From Gadus chalcogrammus (lineage: Eukaryota > Chordata > Actinopteri > Gadiformes > Gadidae), in contig NC_079426.1 of assembly GCF_026213295.1 (NCBI RefSeq), forward strand, positions 25,207,079 to 25,271,078: 64,000 nucleotides of DNA. The letters are read 5' to 3'. Of this stretch, positions 1 through 10,500 are shown piece after piece. The notes below the pieces were generated by a model. The model was given only the letters and a program-made list of their open reading frames with translations. It did no database searches and had not been told where the DNA came from. Position 1 is the first letter of the stretch. Each line of letters opens with the position of its first letter. A program made the translations under genes and the position numbers.

Positions 1-390
1 TTCGACGATCGGCCGAACCCTCCTTTCCAGCACCTTGGAGTAGACCAGGGAGGCTGAGAAGTGTGATACCCCGGTAATTGGCACACACTCTCTGGTCCCC
101 CTTTTTGAACAGGGGAACCACCACCATGTTGAATAGGCGTGTCAACCATGACAGCCCCTCAACAACCAGAGCCTTTAGCATTTCTGGCTGGATCTCATCA
201 ATCCCTGGGGCTTTGCCACTGCAGAGATGTTTGACTACCTCAGTGACCTCCACCAGGGAAATGGACGACGAAACCCCATCAACCTCAAGCTCTGCCTCCA
301 ACATAGAGGGCGTGTTATTCGGATTCAGGAGTTCCTCAAAGTGTTCCTTCCAACGTCCGACGACCTCCTCAGTTGACTTCACATGGTGTG
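1..390 (-). mobile_element. Non-LTR retrotransposon (LINE) reverse-transcriptase fragment
   Basis: The minus strand reads as the N-terminal part of a LINE reverse transcriptase. Visible blocks are SGKAPGIDEIQPEMLKAL, then WLTRLFNMVVVPLFKKGD, then CANYRGITLLSLPG, which are the conserved RT0/RT1 motifs of fish LINEs. The linker normally found between the LTRLFN and VVVPLFKKG blocks is missing, so the copy carries an internal deletion. The element runs off the left window edge and stops near 390. It is a dead fragment; the exact LINE clade is not decided. Confidence 0.75.
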
Positions 391-435
391 CCTTTTTAAA
401 ATGTATTCGTTACCAGCATTCGTAGTGAACAGCAC

Positions 436-1010
436 AGCAATAATAAATTGTCCACAAAGACGGTGACGTCGCTTAGCAACTGAAGACGCTGGGGTCAACA
501 AGTCACCGGACTACTACCAAAGTGAACGGAGCGTTCCACGGCATTGAGAAGACCTGTGTAATAAAGGCCTATAATATTTCTGTTTATGGCATAGATTTCT
601 GCTCAGATTAGGCCAATAAAAACGCTTGATCAAAGGCCCGGCCCGAGGATAGTGGTGGGAAATATCGGAGAAGGATGCACTTATCGTGCAGCAGGACGCC
701 GGGTGCAAGTGCAGTTGGAAGTGGTCATGGCTCAAATTAGAAGCCACGACTGAGGTGAATTCAGTGAAGCATAACTTTTCACTGTCTGACTTTTTCAAAA
801 AAATTGAGAAAAAAGGATGTGCTAAATGCACACTCTGCATTAAAGAAATTAATTATGCCAGCAGGGGTGTACATGCCCTGTATGCACACTGTAAGGCAGA
901 CATTCATCTGAGGAAAGTGACAACAACAATAACTACACAAAGTGTTGCACAGCTTCTCCGAAACCCTCTTCCAGAAACCCCCTAAGCAGCAGATAAGATC
1001 AGGGACAGTG
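436..1010 (+). mobile_element. hAT transposon fragment with BED-type zinc finger
   Basis: The plus-strand frame at 686-985 encodes a BED-like zinc finger in its middle: a serine-aspartate-phenylalanine stretch, the cysteine pair AKCTLC, then HALYAHC and a final histidine. This spacing is that of the DNA-binding N terminus of hAT transposases in fish. The frame stops soon after the finger and no catalytic domain follows, so it is a truncated transposase start. It could instead be a domesticated ZBED exon, but there is no sign of splicing. Confidence 0.6.
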
Positions 1011-1439
1011 CCAGGCCTACACTGCCAGTACCTGTACCTGTGATCGCATATCCAATGCAGAGGCGTGTGTTTGTGTGTATGTGAAAATATTTAACTTAGT
1101 TTAAAAAGTCACTTTTTTTTATCTTTCTAGGCATATAGAATATAGCATAGGCCATCTCATGATAATAGGATATCATGCAGTCATATTTTTTCCGACTTTG
1201 GGTAGCTCTCTCTTTTTTTGTCATACATGTGTTTGCATCCCTGTATTCATAACAGCCTCTTGCTGCATCATACACTGATGCGCTCTGTCTGTAAGCTTGG
1301 CCGTCAGCTGGTCTTTGGGTGTAGGGCAGCGGTCGCTGAGCCCCGGCTTCACTCCAGAGACAGCACACATAGCGGGATCCAGCGGCGGTACCGCCCTGTA
1401 ACCCCGGCTGTCAGACCCTCCGACTTCCTGACCTGGATA

Positions 1440-2270
1440 AATGTTTTCACCGGGGCCTCGAGCTTCCCGGGTACGGTCTGATGGCGGGAAACATCGGACA
1501 GATCGGGTCGAGACGGGCGGGGCGTGTCGCGGCCCCGAGCCCCCAGATGCCATGCAGCTGGTCCGGGCGTTAGGGGGCCTGAGGCATGGGCACCGCAAGG
1601 CCAAGGTTTGCGGCTGCCCTGGCGATAATGCCCGGTAGCTCTACCACCAAAGCTCCAACCACTGGAACTGAGGTGGCGGCAGAGACGGGCAATGCTGCTG
1701 CCCCGGGCCTCTCCATTCGGAGAGGGGAAGCCGGGGGAGACGCCCCCTCCTCGTCGCGGTCGGAGTCATCCGACTCCGAGCTCACAAGGAGAGAGAGGGC
1801 ATCGTCAACAGTAAAGTCGTCGGCCCATTCAGCAATGGCGGCGGCAGTGTTGGCTCTGCGCAGTCTGTCATCCGACGGCAGTGCCGCACAATGCCGACAC
1901 AGACAGAGCGGCGAGAGCGCCAAGACGGCATGTTCATGCACAAGGCAGCCCTGGCACATCTCATGGCCGTCATACGGCAAGATGTAACCCGTGTTACATG
2001 TCTTTCAGATGCGGGTCGTCTTCGAGTCCATAATATCTATTTATATACTTCAGTATGCTACAAGATCGCCCTGAAGAAAATGGGAGGAGAACGTCCGCTG
2101 GTACCTGCGTATATCTGCGAACTGCGGATGTGATTGAGGCCCCGTGGGCGTGATTGAGGCCCACGCTGTTGGTGGGCGGGGATTACAAATGTTTCAGTGC
2201 TACGGCTCACGCCTAAGGAAAACCCAATAGCGATAGCCTTAAAAGGCGAAGCCTATACGACATAGAACAC
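1440..2270 (-). mobile_element. Probable DIRS-like retrotransposon 5' fragment
   Basis: A GC-rich minus-strand ORF (1570-1980, 136 residues) opens with a cysteine/histidine cluster (HEMCQGCLVHEHA followed by CLCRHC) and continues acidic and serine-rich, as Gag-like first ORFs of fish DIRS elements do. Near 2215-2260 the sequence has a stretch around GGCGAAGCCTATACGAC that resembles the terminal region of fish DIRS elements. No recombinase or reverse transcriptase is present here. The family assignment rests on resemblance only. Confidence 0.4.
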
Positions 2271-2279
2271 AAGGAGAAC

Positions 2280-3225
2280 AAAACAAAAGATACATGTAAC
2301 CCCTCTGGCACCTAAGTCCTTAAGCTAGTGTGTTTATAAAACCAAGAGGCAGGGGTCATTATCTATTTTAGATTCGATGAGGAGATTGGTTGTTATACTG
2401 TAAGGATATACCTGTAATATCCACCCCAAATAACTCACACGACAACCGATTGGCGATTTAGTTTGAAGAAAAATATATATATTGAAAACAAACTTATGGA
2501 GTCAGTATTCCACAATGCAGATATATGGAATGAAGAACAAAATACTGCTAAGGCACGAAAGTACCACACTTCTAGTAATAGTAATAAACAATTTAGTATG
2601 ATAACACAGTAATGTAGTTAAATTCACAAAGAACCTTAAACCTTCAATATCTTCATAAGTGGTTTTCTTAAATGAAATTGTACCAAACAAAAACCTCTGA
2701 GATCTCAGGAAAAAGAAATAATAAAATAATAATAGAAATTTGAGTCCACCCCAGAAGTCCTACCACCCCAATGGATGTCAGATGAGGCAGTCCAGGAAGA
2801 GTATTGCAGGATGGAATGGCAATGTGAATGATGATCCCCTGGCAGAAGATGGAAAGCAACCAGGATGGAGATATGGACAGATGACGGTCCTCTGAAGGGC
2901 TCCACAAAAAAAACCAGCCGGAATATCAATCAATAGTTCAACAGAGTTCTACACGATGTCCACAGCTTCTCAAGCGTCTCAATGTTTATCAATATCTTCT
3001 TTCTATTTCAGTTATCAACTTTCTGACTCAGTTTTATCAAGGTACAGCTATGTTGTTTCTCCAACATCCGCACGAACTGCGTAGCAGGCACGAGGAAGAA
3101 CAAAGAAACACGTGCGAGTAAGATGATGACTCGTAGCGTTTTTTCTTCGCAACTAAAAGAGTATTGATTGCGCCTCTGCTGCCACCTTGTGACCAAATTG
3201 AGGAATAGGTTATTTCTTTAAAAAA
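2280..3225. other. No gene recognised; probable decayed LTR-type sequence
   Basis: AT-rich with only short open frames. Its position directly upstream of the gypsy fragment at 3230 suggests degraded retroelement sequence, but I see no motif that proves it. Confidence 0.3.
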
Positions 3226-3229
3226 CTAA

Positions 3230-3822
3230 ATTTAACAACAAATCACATGGAATGCAGCTTAATTTTCCAAAATAATGGAGGTAATAGCCTGGAAGATTTA
3301 CTACCTGGGTTACATACACAAGAGGACTCAGAGAGCTCATGTGAGGATGAATAATAATGGGATAATAGACTGAGCTACCAGCCTGGAGAGCTAAATGTTG
3401 CATCTCACAATCCTCCTCAAATTATTCGGCCGGAACCTGAGGCTGATATAGAGGGGGTCAGGTTTGATACTTCAGCCCCAGTGCCTGTGGACAATGACGC
3501 TACCGAAAATGATGTTACTAGAGTTGACACTGAAGAGGTGCCACAGACAGTTCCAGCTGCAGACGACTGTCCTGGCGACCGGGAGCCAGAACTCACTGAC
3601 ATGCAACCACGTCGTTCACAGAGGGAAAGACGACCCAGAGAAACACTGACGGATGACTCATTAGGTCATCCAACGCATCATGTGGTGGAGCTTCACACTA
3701 ACCTACTGTATGTTAATGCACTGGCCCCAGGATATGGACAATACTGTATGCCTTGGCCACCTCCACAGATGTTTGGACCACACCTGGGTTGTCCTTCACT
3801 TGTGTCCATGGGATACTACTGA
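3230..3822 (+). mobile_element. Ty3/gypsy-type pol C-terminal fragment
   Basis: The plus-strand frame ending at 3822 is acidic and proline-poor, then has the basic block RRSQRERRPRETLTDDSLG followed by a hydrophobic tail. A basic RRS-x-R-x-RRP block followed by a short tail is the usual end of the integrase region of vertebrate gypsy Pol polyproteins. Upstream catalytic domains are absent, so this is a 5'-truncated remnant. It ends 160 bp before a stretch of AT-rich sequence with no further coding. Confidence 0.55.
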
Positions 3823-4800
3823 AGAACTGTTTGTAGATTGAGCATGGACTGATTTGGAAAGAGAAAAAAAAGTGGACACAGTAGAACTGTTTGTGAACTG
3901 AGTACTAACTGTCCATGAAGTGTGTCCTCCGAGAAAAAGGACTGAGATCAGTTAAGAGAAAGAAAGGAAAAAGAAAAATACTGCTGTGTTCAGTTAATGA
4001 CTGCTATCCTTGATTGTTAATACTTTACTGATTAAGACCAAATTTCTGATGATGATATTAAGGGGTTAATATTTCAAAAGCTACGTATTGTTTAATGTCT
4101 GACATAAGAATCCGGATATTTAGTTATTAAGCTTTGGCATTTTTGGCAACAGATCTCCAGAGAAGATATTGAATGAACAGAAATGGTTTTGTGTCAAAGA
4201 AAACGCAGATAATTACACTATTGTTGCAACTGGTAAAGGTAAACTAAACTGAAGTTTAAACGCTTAATGGTGTTAATTAAGAGTAGAATGTGATTATATC
4301 ACATGGCATGCAATATTTATATATTATAAGGGTAAAACCTGGAAATACAAATTTGAGGTAGAAAAGAAGACACTCCGGCGTCACATTTGGACTATAAATA
4401 GCCCTTGCACGGAGGTCCCATGGACGTCAACATTAGACGTTTGGTAGACGTCGAAAAAAAGATGCCACCTGGGCCTGGCGTCACAAAACAACCCCTTCAG
4501 TGGACCGAAATTTGAAGACCAATAATGACACAGAAAATACGTCACTCCGACGGTACATGGCGCAGTGGAATCATGTATACCTTTCCTGCAGTCATAGGCG
4601 TCCAAATTATGTCCAAAAAAATAACTCGGTTCAAAGGTGAAATGTTGTACGTCAAAATTACGTCCATATTGGGTCACGGTTTGACTTCCAAATAGTGGAC
4701 CTAGTTTTGGACGTCAAATAGATGTCAAGAATTGGTCATGGACCGACGGACCAGATATAAACATGATCTGCAAGTCTATCCAACGTCCAATGTTTAGTGG
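3823..4800. repeat. AT-rich sequence followed by ACGTC-rich repeat
   Basis: 3823-4380 shows no coding sequence. From about 4390 to 4800 the motif GACGTC/ACGTC and variants recurs many times, ending with a sequence typical of a MITE end. I cannot define its boundaries or family. Confidence 0.35.
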
Positions 4801-4802
4801 GT

Positions 4803-5012
4803 TTATTCTCAGAATTCTGATTATAAACTCACAATTCTGACTTTAATCTCAGAACTCTGAGATTAAAGTCAGTATTCTGAGATTAAAGTCAGAATTCTGA
4901 GAAAAAAGTCAAAATTCTGTGATTAAAGTCAGAATTCTGATTTTAGACTCAGATCTATGGTATTCTGAGAATAAAGTAAGAATTCTGACTTTAATCTCAT
5001 AATTCAGACTTT
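4803..5012. repeat. AGTCAGAATTCTGAGATTAA minisatellite, left block
   Basis: About ten degenerate ~20-bp units built on ATTCTGAGATTAAAGTC, in both orientations because the unit is close to palindromic. The same motif resumes at 5690-5755, so the sequence between is an insertion into this array. Confidence 0.85.
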
Positions 5013-5073
5013 TTTAGGTTCAGTACTGACGTCCCACAGAGGGGGCGGTGTTGACGTGCTCATCCCCCTCTTG

Positions 5074-5303
5074 CCCACTGCATCCGTCAACGGACGGATC
5101 CCATTGACTTAGAATGAGGCGGTACCCCAATGCATTGTGGATCCATCCGTTCCGTTGGATCCGTCGGCTCCGTCAAGAAAGTTGAAAATGTTTCAAATTC
5201 ACAGGTTACGTTGTCGGGTTTGGCTGACGTATGCCTCTTCAAATACTACTCCCCCATCCGTCAGCCACGCCTTCCGTCATCCGTTGACAAACGGTGCAGT
5301 GGG
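5074..5303. mobile_element. MITE with CCCACTGCA inverted ends
   Basis: The left end CCCACTGCATCCGTCAACGG is mirrored at the right end, where the reverse complement reads CCCACTGCACCGTTTGTCAA. The 230-bp interior is non-coding. It sits between two blocks of the same minisatellite, with a further ~380 bp of unexplained sequence to 5690. The family is not resolved (Harbinger-like is possible). Confidence 0.55.
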
Positions 5304-5689
5304 TAGACGGTTGTGAGGTGAGAGTCTCGGGAGGTGGCTCTCTGTAGTTTGGACTTGTATATAGGAATTTAAACCGATAGACACGCGTTGCTCGACACTT
5401 TATTGAGGGAACCTTTTTGATTTATACATACACGTTGGAATTAAAAGACAGAATACCAAGCGCGGGCTGGGCAACAGGAGACTAGGTGCCTGTGCGGCGG
5501 GACACGGAGCTGTTTGCCTACGGTGGCTGTGGAACTGAGGTGGGTACCTCGCACCTAACCCCCTAGATAGGTAAGATTGCACTCACCCAGGGAAAGCTTA
5601 GGAACATACCTCAAATTCAACGCACCACAATGGGACAGACACACGGTTGTGTACCCAGGTAATGATGGCTGCGGTAGGTCGGCATCGTA
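5304..5689. other. No gene recognised between MITE and minisatellite
   Basis: Contains no convincing coding frame or paired repeat; it is part of whatever inserted into the minisatellite. Confidence 0.3.
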
Positions 5690-5755
5690 ACAATTCTGAG
5701 ATTAAAGTGAGAATTCAGAGTTTAAACTCAAATTTAAATTCTGAGAATAAAGTCA
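5690..5755. repeat. AGTCAGAATTCTGAGATTAA minisatellite, right block
   Basis: Three to four further units of the array at 4803-5012, separated from it by about 680 bp of inserted sequence. Confidence 0.75.
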
Positions 5756-5976
5756 GTGTGGCCCTAATCCTTTTACGTATAAGCGGCTTTGTGAATTACT
5801 TTAAAAAAAAAAAAGAGATTTAGGCGCACTCCTAGCGGTAAGATAAAAAGCTTTGTGAATACGGCCCCTGATTTATCTCCTTATCATCTGTGGTGGTTAG
5901 CCAAAGAGGCTGACCCATAAAAGTGACCTCAGAGGGTTTAATGAGAACAGTTTGTTTGTTGATGTGTGGATCTTAC

Positions 5977-6086
5977 TTGTTGTATAGGACCAGGTCGGGT
6001 CTCCAGATGTCCTTCGATGGGACTCTGATCTTCTTGATCCCACTGTAGTCGTCAGGGTTCCAGTTAAGGTTGACATCCGTCCACCT
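5977..6086 (-). CDS. chrna1: chrna1 exon 4 (ligand-binding domain, loop region)
   Basis: The minus strand encodes [15 protein letters not shown], then [20 protein letters not shown], the conserved beta-strand region of the extracellular domain of nicotinic receptor alpha subunits. The 3' edge is a clean donor (AACAA followed by gtaag at 5976-5972). Counting back the family's usual 110 nt puts the 5' edge at 6086, giving a first codon AGG before the invariant TGG. The two bases before it (6088-6087, minus strand) read GG, not AG. The nearest in-frame upstream AG lies 21 nt farther out (exon start at 6107) and would add seven residues. Either the acceptor is mutated, the assembly has an error, or splicing has shifted. 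Confidence 0.8.
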
Positions 6087-6160
6087 CCATGAACATCTTT
6101 GAAGCTCTGCTCATCGGGCCTTGCCACGTGAGGTATGAGAAGAAGAGGCCGATCTCTTAC

Positions 6161-6205
6161 CTGCTTTAGACGGACATTACTGGTCACAATCTGGTTCACC
6201 TCATC
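6161..6205 (-). CDS. chrna1: chrna1 exon 3 (45 bp)
   Basis: Fifteen codons, DEVNQIVTSNVRLKQ, flanked by a pyrimidine-rich acceptor ending in cccgag and a gtaaga donor. The 45-bp size and phase-0 boundaries are those of the corresponding exon throughout the nicotinic receptor family. It joins in frame to exon 2, giving QLISV-DEVNQ across the junction. Confidence 0.9.
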
Positions 6206-6625
6206 CTCGGGAGGGAGGTGAAAGAGAAGATCTTTACATTTAGATAGATGGAGACGTTTCTAAAGCTGAATCATGAATCCAGAATATCCCTCAACCAAAT
6301 CCGTGATTTCCTCAAATTGGTTAAAATTTGTGAAAAGGGACATAATGGGACTGCAATGCATCCAAGTCCATCAAACCTTAGCGATGTTAAGATAAAGGGT
6401 GTTGATGGGTCACCTAGTTATAGGGAAGGGGTTCACCTGCGCTAAGGAAGAATCAATGTGAATGCATGTCCCTGTTATATATTATATGTGCTGCAGAACA
6501 GGAACCTGCTGGAAATCAGCTATTTTACTGAGACAGGCCAGTTTTAAATTGTAACTTTGTTACTTTTAATACTTTCCTGTATTATAAATATAAAATAAAT
6601 AAAGATGTGTTGATGAGCCTCTCAC

Positions 6626-6768
6626 CACGCTGATGAGCTGGATGAGCTGCAGCCCCACCGTCACCACCACCGGCTCTCTGAAGTGGTTGACGGGCCGTAC
6701 CACCTTGTTGTAGCCGGTAAACAGGGTCTTCACCATACGGGTCTCAGCCTCGGAGCCCAGCGCCAGGC
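6626..6768 (-). CDS. chrna1: chrna1 exon 2 (mature N terminus)
   Basis: The minus strand encodes the start of the mature receptor: [17 protein letters not shown], then [17 protein letters not shown], then LQLIQLISV. These are the N-terminal helix and first beta strands of an alpha-1 subunit. The acceptor is the end of a (TG)n tract (gtgtcag) and the donor is gtgaga. The first two bases complete the glycine codon split with exon 1 (phase 1), and the remaining 141 nt are 47 whole codons. The CA/TG microsatellite abuts the acceptor directly, so it supplies the polypyrimidine-like region. Confidence 0.92.
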
Positions 6769-6770
6769 CT

Positions 6771-6812
6771 GACACACACACACACACACACACACACACC
6801 CACACACACACC
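6771..6812. repeat. (CA)n microsatellite at the chrna1 exon 2 acceptor
   Basis: About 20 CA repeats with one CC interruption, ending 3 bp from exon 2. Read on the gene's strand it is (TG)n immediately before the CAG acceptor. Confidence 0.95.
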
Positions 6813-6826
6813 GTGTTTTTATTAAC

Positions 6827-7400
6827 ATGACATCTAGTTGAAGCACTGATTCGAATGGATTAGCAGCGAATTAGAAGAGACAAACACAGAAATGAACCAT
6901 AACTACCATTGTACCAATATTGAAAACCAACTTAGGGATTTGTAGAAGTGAAAAATATACCTGATACTGTGCAACCCCTTGATGGTAATCAAAAGGTAGG
7001 TCTGCAGCCAGACTATTACTCAGTCAATTGAATAAATTTAGGGAAAGGGAAAATAGAGACTCAAAAAAATAGACTCAAAAAAATATACATAATCTTCTTG
7101 AAATTAATCCATAAAATCAACGTAAAAATGGCACCAATTTCTCTTTGTTTTTCCTTGTGAAAACAGCTTTGCCAACAGCTGTGTGTTAATCTCACACACT
7201 CAAATGGTCTCTAGGTTAGCAGCCTGCAGCTATCCACATGAAATACCCTGGTGCCCATAGGTCCTATGGAGTTATTCTCCCTGATGCCAGCAGGTCATAT
7301 GGAGATATTTTCGGCATGTGAATGTTCGTTGTGAACGAAAGCCTTCGAACAGGCATAGACAACATCTGCCTCTTTATCTTAAAAACAAAATCCTGACAAC
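6827..7400. other. chrna1 intron 1, no feature recognised
   Basis: AT-rich intronic sequence with no coding frame or paired repeat that I can identify. Confidence 0.5.
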
Positions 7401-7433
7401 TGTGTGTGTGTGTGTGTGTTCGTGCGTGTGTCA
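7401..7433. repeat. (TG)n microsatellite
   Basis: A short run of TG dinucleotides in chrna1 intron 1. Confidence 0.8.
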
Positions 7434-7660
7434 GGATGGATGTTACTTCCCTTGACCTCTCGTCTGCTGTGGTCTCTGGGTTTCCTGCTAGCATCAGTCA
7501 ATCACCCACCAGGCCCCAGACCAAATGGAGGCCCTGACGAAGGGGACACTTGGACCTGTCAATCACTGCCTTCCCTTGCTTTTAACGTTTGAACTCCCAT
7601 TTTATTTAACTGCTGGAGCACATGAAGAAACAAACATTGTCATCATCACTTGTGTGTTAA

Positions 7661-7909
7661 AGGCTCAGTTATGGTTCCATGTCGATGCAATGCAATGACC
7701 ACGCGGACGCTTTGCCGCAGTCATGAACCTGTTTTGGTTCTGAGTCGGGTTTTAGTTAGCGAACCAATCACAGCCCACCTCAATGCAAGGTTGTCATTTT
7801 TTGGGACTCGCACACCAGGCCCTTTTAGTGGACGCAAGGAGGGTCAGCAAGGACGCAATGGGTCCGTAAACCCCCTTGCGTTGCGTCAACGTGGAACCAT
7901 AACTAAGCC
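7661..7909. mobile_element. 249-bp MITE, probable TTAA target
   Basis: The inverted ends are AGGCTCAGTTATGGTTCCA on the left and its near-mirror TGGAACCATAACTAAGCC on the right. TTAA lies on both sides (7657-7660 and 7910-7913). The interior is GC-rich and non-coding. TTAA target duplications are used by piggyBac and Kolobok transposons. The right TTAA is shared with the next element. Confidence 0.75.
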
Positions 7910-7913
7910 TTAA

Positions 7914-8458
7914 AGGTCCCATGACATGCCACCAGGTGTGAGTGTGATTAGCCCTTACAAGTTGTTTTGAAAATCTGTCTCTTCTGACATCACAAATGGG
8001 CGTGTCCAGGGCCGTCGGACTGCGGGGACAAAGGGGACAGTTGTGGGGGGGCCCAAGGCAGAGGGGGGGCCCATGACCAAAAAAAATAAATATATATATA
8101 TATATTTTCAGTCCCCCCCCCCCCCCCCCCGTCAACAATCGCTCCGAACCACCCCCCGTCAACAATTGCCCCGGACCCCCCCCCCCCCCCCCCCCCTCAA
8201 CAAACTGGCGCAGGGGGGCCCATCAGTAGCTATAGTATAGGGGCCCAGGATTTGGTGCTACGGCCCTGGGCGTGTCCACCTAGATGTACGGTGGATATAT
8301 CTGTCTACCAGCCTACCTAGGGGGCTGTAGCAAACGTTGCTCATCTAACCGTCACACATCTAGTGGACAATCCCACTTGTGATGTCAGAAGAGCCAGATT
8401 TTCAAAACAGCTTGTAATGGCTAATCACACTCACACCTGGTGGCATGTCATGGGACCT
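7914..8458. mobile_element. TTAA-flanked palindromic MITE
   Basis: Long, almost perfect inverted ends beginning AGGTCCCATGACATGCC; about 90 bp on each side match, through the motif GTGTGATTAGCC and a CTTCTGACATCACAA region. TTAA flanks both ends (7910-7913 and 8459-8462). It is interrupted by a hAT MITE at 8007-8268. No coding sequence. Confidence 0.85.
8007..8268. mobile_element. hAT MITE nested in the TTAA MITE
   Basis: Begins CAGGGCCGTCGG and ends TACGGCCCTG, with the 8-bp target GGCGTGTC repeated exactly on both sides (7999-8006 and 8269-8276). An 8-bp duplication with CAGGG...CCCTG ends is the hAT signature. The interior has two poly-C tracts and a TA run. Confidence 0.85.
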
Positions 8459-9655
8459 TTAACTCTGGACAAAACGACAAAGCCAAAATAAAGTCATTAG
8501 ATTGGTGTGGAGACATGATGGAGTTCTGTGGTCCTACGTTGTCTGCTGACCTCATAATGAAGAGGCCAGCATCTTCTTATGCTATGAGAAGTATTAATAT
8601 TATTTTTCGGACTTGGATCATGTGTATGCGAAAATTGCCCAGTAGATTACTATTTTAATCCTTTGTGTGTCTGTGTGTGATCAGCATGAATGTTACTCTC
8701 CTTGTAGTATGTTCTCAGGAATGCTTCAATGGACCCCTGACTAAAATAGACTAGGTGGGGCAGGATGAAAGGGACACTTGGACCTGTCAATCACTTATAT
8801 GAGGTCAGTTATATGAGGTTAAACACCATATTTGTTTTACATGCATGCATCTTACAACAATCCCCACTCAGCCTAAATTCTGAATGTTTGGATCAATTGA
8901 TCATCATCATTATGGAAATGTTAACGCCAAATAAATGTCTTTCTGCAAACACTAAGGGAGATTTGAATATAGTGCTGCACACTTTTACTACAAATGAGCG
9001 GGGCTGGAAGTTGAAGAACAGCAGCGGCCCAGATGGGATGGTGGCTAACATCAGATGAAGAGGCCTTGGAAGGCCTCCAGGTGTAGTACACCGCCAGGTA
9101 CATTCCATTACGCACACAAAGTGCTGCAGGCTGCAACAGTATCTGTCCTTTTAATGCCTGACTCAGTGGTTATATAGCTTGGACTCATGACTTGTTTCTA
9201 GCGAGAGCTGGTTCTTTAAACCTTTGCAACTCTGTGTGCTTCTTCTCTTCATTCTATTATGCTGTATGTCGGTCTGAGCCGTTTGGTGCTCGACAGCGGC
9301 TACATCTGCTTCTCTTTCTCCTCCCACTACACAATGAAAGACAGTGAACCCATCGCCGATACAGGAGAGCTTCCAGCCTAGAGCATTTTCCTGGCTATCT
9401 GTGCAGCTAGAATGTGTAGCGGGTGAGCTTAATTTTTTTTATTTTTTTTATTGCCATACGTAATAGCCAAGAGTATTAAGGGCTTTAATGTACACAACAG
9501 GGATTCAAAAATATTGGCTGACCCATCCATCTGTTTGAATTCAGCAAAAGTACAGCTCCCAATTAGAAACCACTAATGGGGGGTGATGTCAGCACATTCA
9601 GAACCACTAGAGGGCAGTATTTATCAGTTATTTGATCCTTCTTTATCAACCTTAA
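8459..9655. other. chrna1 intron 1, no gene recognised
   Basis: No convincing exon or complete repeat. A poly-T stretch is at about 9432-9452. The sequence at 8760-8800 repeats a phrase seen at 7540-7565 (GGACACTTGGACCTGTCAAT), suggesting two fragments of one old repeat. Confidence 0.4.
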
Positions 9656-10500
9656 CGCCGGGATTCCTCCGGACGCGTTAAGGCCCGATTCCACCGGACG
9701 CGTTACGGCAGCGTTACGTCTTGGCCGCAGTCACCGCAGCAGATAGGTTCTACTGTAATCAATGAAACCATTTCCACCAGGCGCGGCTGCTGAGCGTCTC
9801 AGCAGTGTCCCAGTGTCCCAGTGCAGTGTGAATGATAGCGCTGCGCGGCAGCGCTATCATTCAGTAGCATTTCTATTTTTGCCGCAAGCCTTTGCTGAAC
9901 CGCGTCAATTTCAACAGAGCAGATCGAGCAGGGCAGGAAGTGAAAAAGTAAAAGCCATAGAGTCAAATTTTCAAAATAAAACACAATACTCAGCTCATGT
10001 AGCCTATCACAATTTCACATCAACATTATTACCTCATGACCGGTGGCACCAGGTCAGCAGTCAATCAATCAAAGGGTCTCAGAGGGTCAGGCAACATGGG
10101 CGACGAGAGACTCATTGTCGTTCCGCAAAATGAAGTAATTTATGTACCAACATTAGGTTTAGGATTATCGCGTGATCTCGTGAGCTCGCGTGAATACCGC
10201 TGCAGCTCCGCTGCCGTAACGCGCCCGCTGGAAATCTAAAGGCTAGATTCCACCGGAGGCGTACGCGCCGCGGGACGGCTGCGCCGCGGTCACGCAGCTG
10301 ATCGCTTCCACTATAATCAATGAGATTATTTCCACCGGGCGCGCCGCGGAACGTTTCAGCAGCGTCCCAGGAACGGCGTGCCGCGCCGCGGCGCTATCTT
10401 TCCGTCCAATTCTATTTTTGCCGCGAGCCGCTGCTAAACCGCGTCAATTTCGACAGAGCAGGTCGAGCCGGGCAGGAAGTGAAAAGTAAAAGCCATAGAG

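Noticed and set aside
1290..2000. Possible host CpG island or promoter
   Set aside because: The GC-rich stretch is better explained by the DIRS-like Gag frame on the minus strand.
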